Assembly (NCBI RefSeq): GCF_002906575.1
Contig: NZ_CP026309.1
Location: forward strand, 434,001-498,000
DNA from: Salinigranum rubrum
GTDB lineage: Archaea > Halobacteriota > Halobacteria > Halobacteriales > Haloferacaceae
Length of the DNA: 64,000 bases
Direction: 5' to 3'
Part shown: positions 51,057 to 57,668 of the stretch, piece by piece
How positions within the stretch are numbered: the stretch's first letter is position 1
Layout of the letters: every line of letters starts with the position of its first letter
The notes under the pieces: generated by a model
The model's database searches: none
Told to the model about the DNA's origin: nothing
The model's input: only the letters and a program-made list of their open reading frames with translations
Program-made: the position numbers and the translations under genes

Positions 51057-52061
51057 ATGCAGTTCGGCTACAGCGAGACCTGTCTCGAACACGACACTGG
51101 CTCGCGACACCCCGAGACGCCGGACCGCCTGCGCGCCATCCGCCGCGCGCTCGCGAAGCGCCACGGCGTCGACTACGTCGAGTCCGACCCCGTCGAGCAG
51201 GCGCGCGTCGAGGCGGTCCACGACCCCGAGTACGTCGCGGAGGTGAAACGGTTCTGTGCGGACGGCGGCGGCAACTGGGACCCCGACACGGTCGCCAGCG
51301 CGGCGACGTGGGACGCGACGCTCGCCAGCGCCGGCCTCGCCGAGTGGGCCGCCCGCGAGGCGGTTTCCGGTGCCGACGGCCGCGAGACGCCCTTCTCCCT
51401 CGGCCGCCCGCCGGGACACCACGCCGTCGAGGACGACGCGATGGGCTTCTGCTTCGTCAACAACGCCGCGGTCGCCGCCCAGGCGCTCCTCGACGACGGC
51501 GAGGTCGAACGGGTCGCCATCTTCGACTGGGACGTCCACCACGGCAACGGGACGCAGGACATCTTCTACGACCGCGGCGACGTCTTCTACGCCTCGTTCC
51601 ACGAGGACGGTCTCTACCCCGGCACCGGGAAAGTCTCCGAGACGGGCGAGGGGGAAGGAGAGGGGACGAACCTCAACGTCCCCCTGGCTGCGGGTGCCGG
51701 CGACGGCGACTACCTCTACGCCCTCGACGAAACGCTCGCGCCCGCCCTCGACCAGTTCGACCCCGACCTCCTCGTCATCAGCGCCGGGTTCGACGCCCAC
51801 CGCCACGACCCCATCTCGCGGATGCGCGTCTCGACCGAGGGGTACGCGCTCCTCACCGACCGCGTCCGCGACATCGCCCAGCGGTCGAACGCGGGCCTCT
51901 CGTTCGTTCTCGAAGGCGGCTACGGTCTCGACACGCTCTCCGATGGCGTGGCCACTGTCCACGAGACGTTCGACGGCCGCCGCCCCATCGACCCCGACGA
52001 GGGACCGAACGAGAAGACCGAACTCCTCGTCGAGGACGTCCGCGACGCCTTCGGACTCTGA
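51057..52061 (+). CDS. Histone deacetylase family protein (class II type)
   Basis: 334 residues. All zinc and catalytic landmarks are present: RPPGHHA with the paired His at 121-122, GFCFVNNAAVAA, DWDVHHGNGTQDIFY (Asp159 and His161 as zinc ligands), and SAGFDAHRHDPI with the third Asp. It should remove acetyl groups from lysine or from small acetyl-polyamines. Translation is coupled to the histone by a 2-nt gap, pointing to nucleosome protein deacetylation, but acetylpolyamine amidohydrolase activity is possible. Confidence 0.92.
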   Translation: MQFGYSETCLEHDTGSRHPETPDRLRAIRRALAKRHGVDYVESDPVEQARVEAVHDPEYVAEVKRFCADGGGNWDPDTVASAATWDATLASAGLAEWAAREAVSGADGRETPFSLGRPPGHHAVEDDAMGFCFVNNAAVAAQALLDDGEVERVAIFDWDVHHGNGTQDIFYDRGDVFYASFHEDGLYPGTGKVSETGEGEGEGTNLNVPLAAGAGDGDYLYALDETLAPALDQFDPDLLVISAGFDAHRHDPISRMRVSTEGYALLTDRVRDIAQRSNAGLSFVLEGGYGLDTLSDGVATVHETFDGRRPIDPDEGPNEKTELLVEDVRDAFGL

Positions 52062-52068
52062 TTTTCCG

Positions 52069-53435
52069 CTAGGGGCTGGGCTCGAAGTACCGCGCCAGTT
52101 CCTCGCCGAACGTCGCGGCCAGTTCCGCCACCTCGTCGTCGACGAGGACCTCGTACCCCTCTCTGAGCGTCGACTCGACGTGTTTACCGAGGGCGACGTC
52201 GAACACCGCGTCGCTAGCCAGGAACGCCCGGACGTCAGTCCACTCTCTCGGCCGCTCGACCACGTACCTCTCCCCTCCGATGAACGGGCCGTACACCGCC
52301 TCGTCGTCGGCGTACGCCTCGAAGAAGCCCTCCGCGTGTGCTCGGACGTGGACCGGTGGTCCCTCGTGGCGCTCGACGGCCGGGAGCGTCCCGGTTTCGA
52401 CCTCGAACAGGAGGACCGCGTGCTCGTCCGCGAACGCCTCCGCCCGGAGGACGCCGAAGCCGAGCCGGTCGAGTTCGCCTTCGAGCCCCCCCAGCGACTT
52501 CTCCAGCTGCGGGTAGAGCTGGTCGTCGACGAGCTCCGGCGCGTCGAAGCGGAGGGCGAGCGGGGTCGTCTCCCGCCGCCGGAGGTGCTCGCGAACCGCG
52601 CGCTCGGAGAGCGGGGCGGACTCCTCTTCGACGAACCGCTCCACTCGCGGGTCGTCGACGACCAGGCGGGCGTAGTGCTGGAGACGTGCGACGTTCGCGG
52701 CCGAGCAGACGGCGGCGACGTTCCGCGCCGGGTCGGTCGGGTCGACGACCACGAGCGGGTCGTCGTGGTCGCGGTTCCCGTGTCCTTCGGGGTCGAACTT
52801 CACGGGGGGTGCCAGTCGCCGGTCGCTTCCAGAAGGGGGACGACGCCGCCGTACTCCAGCACGAGCAGTTCCGTGAGATACCCCGAGAACCCTCTGGTTC
52901 GAAGGTTCGACCCGTACGCGCCGATGGCTTTGAGGAAGCGTTTGAACACGCGGACGTCGCCCGCGAGGTCGTCGGTGATACGCGCTCGCAGGTAGGCGTT
53001 GTGAAAGGGCGTCCGGTCGACCGCCGACCGCGTCGAAGCGGCGTCCTCGACGTCGTAACACGGCACCAGGTCGACGTCGAATCCGTCGACCGTACCGGTG
53101 ACGTACGGGTGCTCGGCGTACTCCTCGTGGCCTTCGGGGAGCACCTTCCGACCGACGACGAGCCCGTACTCTTCGAGCTCTGCACGGTCGAGGGTCGTCG
53201 GAAAGCGGACGAACAGGTCGATGTCGCGGTCGCCCGACAGCCACGTCCCGCGTGCGGTCGACCCGACCTGGAGGACGTCGGTCTCGGCGGCGACCGCCGG
53301 GGGGAGTTCGTCCTCGACGGCGCGGTCGACCCGCGCTCGGAGTTCGTCGACCGCCGCGGCTAGCCGCTCGCGCTCGGCCGCGCCGGGCCGAACGTCCTCG
53401 TCGACGGCGGCGACGACGGCCTCGAGTTCGGTCAT
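52069..53435 (-). CDS. cca: CCA-adding tRNA nucleotidyltransferase, frame broken at about 52801-52806
   Basis: Start at 53433-53435 (MTELEAVVAAVDEDVRPG). Class I signature: VLQVGSTARGTWLSGDRDID, with the catalytic Asp pair in DRDID. The first frame ends GDWHPP then TGA; the rest (VKFDPEGHGNRDHDDPLVVV to stop 52069) is one frame over. One extra C in the six-C run (52801-52806 is GGGGGG on plus) rejoins them as a 455-residue protein, the family length. Because all archaeal tRNAs here lack encoded CCA, the enzyme is essential, so this is likely a sequencing error. Confidence 0.9.
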
Positions 53436-53581
53436 CGGAGTCGCTTGTCGGCCCCCGCGCGAAAGCGTGTCGGTCCGGTCTCTCCCGTTCGACACTGTGC
53501 GCCGTCGTGGCGCGGGCGGGTGAAAACGAAAGCCCTATCAAATCATCTCCAGTACGAGAGAGTGCGTCGCATCCGACGCGA

Positions 53582-53654
53582 GCCATCGTAGCTCAGCTGG
53601 TAGAGCGCCTCGCTGTTAACGAGGTGGTCCCAGGTTCGAGTCCTGGCGATGGCG
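53582..53654 (+). tRNA. tRNA-Asn (GTT)
   Basis: 73 nt. Acceptor GCCATCG pairs with CGATGGC, discriminator G. Anticodon stem CTCG with loop CTGTTAA gives anticodon GTT. T-arm CCAGGTTCGAGTCCTGG. No tail copy is seen behind it in the 105 bp before the next tRNA. Confidence 0.97.
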
Positions 53655-53759
53655 CTTCTCACGCCTTCTCGTCCCGGGAGTCGTACGTCGCGCTCGCGGC
53701 GTCTCTTTCGCCCTGTGAGTCGCTACTTCTAAGACGGGGGACCTGTTCTCCCGAGACAG

Positions 53760-53832
53760 GGGCCCTTAGCTCAGTGGTCAGAGCGCTCGGCTCATAACCG
53801 GGTGGTCATGGGTTCGAACCCCATAGGGCCCA
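53760..53832 (+). tRNA. tRNA-Met (CAT)
   Basis: 73 nt. Acceptor GGGCCCT pairs with AGGGCCC, discriminator A. Anticodon CAT at 53793-53795, T-arm ATGGGTTCGAACCCCAT. G1-C72 argues against initiator tRNA, which in archaea normally starts A1-U72; an Ile (k2C/agmatidine) tRNA with anticodon CAT cannot be fully excluded. The integrated element begins directly behind its 3' end. SNJ2-type haloviruses are known to insert at tRNA-Met. Confidence 0.95.
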
Positions 53833-54007
53833 TCCAGAACACACCCGTTTCTGAGTCGAACCCCAACGGCACTGTAGAGGGTTCAAAGAATCCGTTTTCG
53901 GTCGAATTTCTACTTCAGAATCTCACTCTCTCAGGTGAGCCCATCACGTCACTACACGCAGCCCTTCGACGTCGATCGGTTGGTGTGACCGAAGGGGGTG
54001 TCCGTAC
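53833..54007 (+). other. Left end of the element, no clear gene
   Basis: 175 bp. TCGAACCCCA at 53856-53865 repeats a piece of the tRNA-Met T-arm (53814-53823), a weak echo of the tail elements behind other tRNAs. The frame that starts inside the tRNA (53802) and stops at 54011 has no halophile-like composition and is not called. Confidence 0.45.
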
Positions 54008-54232
54008 GTGATTCCGCTCTCGTTCGAGACGCCGGACGGTCGGTGTCTCCACTGCGGCACTCACGTCACGAGTCGATTCTGTCGAGTCTTCGGTGACGAA
54101 CAGCGACGAGTTCACCGTTGCACTCAGTGTGACACCCACGTTCGCATCTCGAAAGGGTCCGCAGCTGGACTCGATGTCGACGTTCCCGACCCGGAAGTCA
54201 GTGAGGGCCGACACGGGGGTGAGCCCGCGTGA
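54008..54232 (+). CDS. Zinc-finger protein of the element (DUF7563-like)
   Basis: 74 residues from GTG at 54008. Two cysteine pairs, CLHC (about 13-16) and CTQC (about 38-41), enclose SRFCRVFGDEQRRVHR. Such small zinc proteins are common in haloarchaeal viruses and plasmids. It is first in a four-gene unit whose members overlap by 4 nt each. Confidence 0.65.
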   Translation: MIPLSFETPDGRCLHCGTHVTSRFCRVFGDEQRRVHRCTQCDTHVRISKGSAAGLDVDVPDPEVSEGRHGGEPA

Positions 54233-54321
54233 CGTTCGTCCGTGCGTCGCGACTCTACGACGTCGAGAGACGCGAGCCACAGCCGTTCAATTGGTCGTAT
54301 CCCGACGGTGAGGAACAGTGA
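54229..54321 (+). CDS. 30-residue protein of the element operon
   Basis: GTG at 54229-54231 overlaps the previous stop in GTGA. The product is MTFVRASRLYDVERREPQPF followed by NWSYPDGEEQ, and its stop 54319-54321 overlaps the next GTG. The double overlap supports translation despite the tiny size. No homologue recognised. Confidence 0.5.
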   Translation: MTFVRASRLYDVERREPQPFNWSYPDGEEQ

Positions 54322-54737
54322 ACGGCGGGTACTTCCGCGACCGAGAACGTTTCCCCGCTGTTCGCGAGAAGATTGGGGAAGATCCCGCTCGCTTTCTCGA
54401 CTACCAGGATCCCGAAGACCTTCGACTCGCTCGAGCGCGGATTCGTGGAATCGATAGACAAGAGGTAATCGTCGAGTGGCTTCGCGTCGAGCGTGAGCTG
54501 GAGCGCGGCCCTCGTGAAGACGTGATTGAGTGGATCCAGGAACGGAACCACGAGATCATCGAGCACGGAGACCGAGACGATCAGCTCGCGACAGCGATTC
54601 CTCACGACGAGATCGAGTCCACCGAATCCGTGGCTGTCTGGTCCGATCGCGACGGCGGACAGCGAACGCCGACGTACAGCCGCTCGACGAGTCGACAGCG
54701 CCGACGCGCCGCGACCGATGGAGGTGAGCATCGGTGA
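54318..54737 (+). CDS. Conserved element protein of unknown function
   Basis: 139 residues from GTG at 54318 (MNGGYFRDRERFPAVREKIG). It is helical and charged: RFLDYQDPEDLRLARARIRG, VIVEWLRVERELERGPREDV. The C-terminal third is Arg/Ser rich and disordered. The RFLDYQDPEDLRLARAR phrase is familiar from haloarchaeal plasmid and provirus proteins, without a known role. Overlaps both neighbours by 4 nt. Confidence 0.6.
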   Translation: MNGGYFRDRERFPAVREKIGEDPARFLDYQDPEDLRLARARIRGIDRQEVIVEWLRVERELERGPREDVIEWIQERNHEIIEHGDRDDQLATAIPHDEIESTESVAVWSDRDGGQRTPTYSRSTSRQRRRAATDGGEHR

Positions 54738-56341
54738 GTCACGTCCGTTCCCAGGTTCACGAGTGGAGCAGCCACCTACTCTTCACCGACAGTCAGGATC
54801 GCCCCTACTGGGCGCTACGCTCGATCTACTCCCACGAGATCGACGGCGGGGCGAAGTCCGTTCCCGTCGTGATCGACGGTGAAGAGTGGTCCGTCTCGCT
54901 GTCGTTCCAGAAGAGCGGTGTCAACCCTCGCGAGTCCGACGACGTCGATCAGCTGTATGAATACCGTCTCAACGCGAACGGTGAAGGTCACCGGAAGATC
55001 CGGCTACTGATCCAGCCCCGACTCGGCTGGGAGAACGACGAGAACCGACCGAAGAGCGTTCCGAAGTCGCTCGGGAAAGCCGTGAACGTCCGCGTCGATA
55101 TCGCCGTGAACGTCGAACCCCAGCGCACCCGCCAGCTGGTTCCCTATCTCTTCCAGGGAGTCTTCGACGAGCTGGGTGTCGGCTGGAATCGTGGTTTCTT
55201 CATGGGTCAGGTTCACGACTACTCGACGGTCACTCAGCTGGAGCGGTACGTTCGCGTCGAGCGCGATCAGGCACACAAGATGGTTCGTTCCGGTGGGGTC
55301 TTCCATCGTCTCTTCACGCTCGTTGCTGACGACGTCGGGAGCAAGGCGGTGTACTCCGCTGATAATCGCGGGATCGTCGGACACAACCACCAGATCCGAC
55401 TCGACACCAAAGCGATCAGTCAGCTCTTCCCCGGCTGGAGAACCGGCGGACAGCTCAAACACTATCACCCCGAGCACGTCGGGGATCGATCCGACGACGA
55501 TCCGCTCGCCCACCCGAAGATCGGCTTTCTCTTCAAGAAGGGCTGGAACGACGACACCGCCATTCCCTGGGGGAAGCTCGACGATCTTCAGCAGCAGATC
55601 GAAGAGAATCTGGTTAATTTCTTAGAGTGGTCCGACGTCCCTACCCAGCCGGGCGGATGGTTCGTCGAAGACGATCACTTCAAACCCGTCGCGTCAGACC
55701 GTGACGTCGCCTTCTTCGACGATCCGACCCCCGAGATCGAGCAGGAGCAAGACAGCGTGATCTTGCGGACCATGTCCCGCCTCCAGGAGAGCGACCGCGA
55801 CGTTCTCCAGGAAGTCGCTGACCGAATCCCCCGAACCGACGGCGGGGTTCACGTCGACGAGCTGGAGGGAGCGACCGGTTGGGGATCATCGACGATCTAT
55901 CGAGTACTGAAGCGACTCGGTGGACTCCTGGAGAACGATAACGGGAACGTCTCCTTCGTCTCCTCAAAGATCGCGGAGAGAGTCCGCGACGTCGTCGAGC
56001 AGGTGGATCGAGTCGTCGACGCCAGCGCCCGCGCGATTGAAGACGTCCTGTCCGTCGATCCGCGCGATCTCGAACGGAAGGGGCGCGCGTGGCAAAACTG
56101 GCTGAATCGCTACGGAGCAGATATCGACGTTGACTTCTCGAACGGACGGGGGAAGGTGCGGATCCGTCAGCTCATGTCCGACATGAAGTCCGACCCCGTT
56201 CCGTATCTCCCCGAGGTTCTGGAGTGGGGGCGGATCGCCTGGAGAGACGCCGGTCGGAAGATCACCGACTTCCCCGCGTTCGTCGAGTACGACGTGAACG
56301 ACGGGACTCACACCGCCCGCGTCGACGACATGATCGGCTGA
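54734..56341 (+). CDS. Large element protein with a winged-helix domain, possible replication or control factor
   Basis: 535 residues from GTG at 54734 (MSHVRSQVHEWSSHLLFTD). No P-loop. The N-terminal 330 residues are a mixed fold with WALRSIYSHEIDGGAKSVPV and YLFQGVFDELGVGWNRGFF. Residues about 365-430 form a winged helix (VDELEGATGWGSSTIYRVLK). The C-terminal part RKGRAWQNWLNRYGADIDVD ends DDMIG. Similar large proteins occur near the ends of haloarchaeal integrated elements (DUF7845-like, from memory). A replication initiator or transcription regulator are both possible. Confidence 0.6.
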   Translation: MSHVRSQVHEWSSHLLFTDSQDRPYWALRSIYSHEIDGGAKSVPVVIDGEEWSVSLSFQKSGVNPRESDDVDQLYEYRLNANGEGHRKIRLLIQPRLGWENDENRPKSVPKSLGKAVNVRVDIAVNVEPQRTRQLVPYLFQGVFDELGVGWNRGFFMGQVHDYSTVTQLERYVRVERDQAHKMVRSGGVFHRLFTLVADDVGSKAVYSADNRGIVGHNHQIRLDTKAISQLFPGWRTGGQLKHYHPEHVGDRSDDDPLAHPKIGFLFKKGWNDDTAIPWGKLDDLQQQIEENLVNFLEWSDVPTQPGGWFVEDDHFKPVASDRDVAFFDDPTPEIEQEQDSVILRTMSRLQESDRDVLQEVADRIPRTDGGVHVDELEGATGWGSSTIYRVLKRLGGLLENDNGNVSFVSSKIAERVRDVVEQVDRVVDASARAIEDVLSVDPRDLERKGRAWQNWLNRYGADIDVDFSNGRGKVRIRQLMSDMKSDPVPYLPEVLEWGRIAWRDAGRKITDFPAFVEYDVNDGTHTARVDDMIG

Positions 56342-56513
56342 CGCGACGGCGTCGTGAGTGGCAACGCTGTCGACCGACTCTTCTCCCGGTAATTCTTTCC
56401 GTCTACTCCCCCTATTCCGCCCCTAACCCTGTTTTCGGGTGGAACCGTGTTTTCGCGAGATCGCCGTCTTGACGCCGATCAGCTGCGGGTCGCTCCTATC
56501 CGCCGGGAGCATC

Positions 56514-56540
56514 CCCTTAGAGAGTGTACCTAAGGGTACA
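56514..56540 (+). promoter_or_regulatory. Nested operator-like inverted repeats
   Basis: Two overlapping palindromes are seen. CCCTTAG (56514-56520) pairs with CTAAGGG (56530-56536), and TGTACC-TAAG-GGTACA spans 56525-56540. They could be alternative binding sites for a phage-type repressor, or one site bound in two registers. Confidence 0.5.
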
Positions 56541-56640
56541 AACTACCAAAATACACCGCCCCGTCCCGCTATTCCAGATGATGCAGTCGAAACTATCCTC
56601 TGGAGCTGTGATTAATTGTCTTGTGTGGTAAGATTCAACT

Positions 56641-56650
56641 AATAATATAT
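56641..56650 (+). promoter_or_regulatory. TATA box of the AT-rich membrane-protein gene
   Basis: AATAATATAT ends 28 nt before ATG at 56679, ideal archaeal spacing for a leaderless transcript. Confidence 0.65.
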
Positions 56651-56678
56651 CGTAGTATGATACAACCTTGAGTCCGAT

Positions 56679-57371
56679 ATGAGTTCGACCGCTACTTCTC
56701 CCAACTATTGGAAATTTAATTTATACGATGTTTTTTCGAATTTTCTACCAGGCGCTTACCTACTTCTGGGAATTGCACTACCATTTGCGCCACCTTCCCT
56801 TGAATTAGGCGGTGTCACAGTACTCCATTTACTCATCTCTTTGATTCTTGCATTTATTTTAGGCTCTGCCATTCAAGCGCTTGCTGCTGACCTCTACGGT
56901 CGAAAAACAGCGTTTGAGAGAAGGATGGACCGAATCCAGAATGGTGACGCAGCCCACGAGGGAGAATCGGTGATTAATCAACACTTCGTCGCACTATGTG
57001 ACTCTGAGCTCAAGATTAAGAACTTGACAAATGAAAATCAGAGATTCAAAAACTGGGGTTGGTTATTTAAACTACTCCTCTCCGATCTTGAAGACAGTTC
57101 TAAAAACCGTACTCTGAGGTTGCAGGCATTACACCTCTCTGCAAGGGGATTGAGTCTATCTTCGTTTCTTCTCGCACTTTACTATATCCCTTTCCTTATC
57201 CCCGAGATTAACTCGTTAAGCAACTTCAGCTACCTATTTTTGGTTCCCATGATTGTCCTGTCTTTGGTTCTCGGAGAAGTATTCCGAGGACGTTCAAAAC
57301 ACTTTGAAGATGATGTTTCTCAGTATTTAATTTCAGAATTCGTCCTAAAATATCGAGATGAGCTTAACTGA
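56679..57371 (+). CDS. AT-rich polytopic membrane protein, probable cargo
   Basis: 230 residues. It begins MSSTATSPNYWKFNLYDVFS and reads NFLPGAYLLLGIALPF; two helix pairs (about 25-70 and 165-205) surround a cytoplasmic helical stretch. The YDxxSxxxPGAYLLLG start recalls membrane proteins found in anti-phage or conflict loci, an inference only. Base composition is far from the GC-rich neighbours, with codons such as TTA, AAT and ATT, indicating recent transfer. It stands alone on the plus strand between the two arms of the element. Confidence 0.7.
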   Translation: MSSTATSPNYWKFNLYDVFSNFLPGAYLLLGIALPFAPPSLELGGVTVLHLLISLILAFILGSAIQALAADLYGRKTAFERRMDRIQNGDAAHEGESVINQHFVALCDSELKIKNLTNENQRFKNWGWLFKLLLSDLEDSSKNRTLRLQALHLSARGLSLSSFLLALYYIPFLIPEINSLSNFSYLFLVPMIVLSLVLGEVFRGRSKHFEDDVSQYLISEFVLKYRDELN

Positions 57372-57415
57372 GATGACTGATGTGTCTCTTACGTGTTGAA
57401 ATGACGAAGCTCCTG

Positions 57416-57667
57416 TTAGAAACGGAGTAATCCGGATAATATTTCGAGCGTTGCCTTGACAGTCGACACGATCACCCTGATGTCGATCGACACGACGCCG
57501 GACAGCGCCAGTACACCAAGTACTATCGCGAAGATCCCCGCCGTCGACAAGACGTCGCCAACGCGCGCCCCCTTCCGCGCGTAGTTCCCCACTACGATCA
57601 GCAGCGCGATCGACGCGATCCCTTCGACACCGCTGAAGACGAACGACAGCAGCTCGGTGAAGACCAT
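57416..57667 (-). CDS. 83-residue protein with two membrane helices, candidate virion membrane protein
   Basis: MVFTELLSFVFSGVEGIASI starts a first helix to about residue 26; a second spans about 38-58 (VLSTAGIFAIVLGVLALSGV). It ends with an amphipathic VSTVKATLEILSGLLRF. Size and two-helix form resemble the major coat proteins of spindle-shaped archaeal viruses and the small membrane proteins of pleolipoviruses. It starts 1 nt after the stop of the large surface gene. Confidence 0.6.
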   Translation of the reverse strand: MVFTELLSFVFSGVEGIASIALLIVVGNYARKGARVGDVLSTAGIFAIVLGVLALSGVVSIDIRVIVSTVKATLEILSGLLRF

Positions 57668-57668
57668 G

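Larger units (their letters stand above)
56342..56678 (+). other. Non-coding, AT-rich control region of the element
   Basis: 337 bp without a gene. It includes the nested inverted repeats at 56514-56540 and a strong TATA box AATAATATAT at 56641-56650, 29 nt before the 56679 start. GC content drops steeply from about 56500 onwards. Confidence 0.6.

Noticed and set aside
53655-53759. Tail element behind tRNA-Asn
   Set aside because: No cognate 3'-end copy or inverted T-arm was found in the 105 bp before tRNA-Met.
53914-54280. 121-residue minus frame at the left end of the element
   Set aside because: Antisense to the zinc-finger gene and without family similarity or a promoter.
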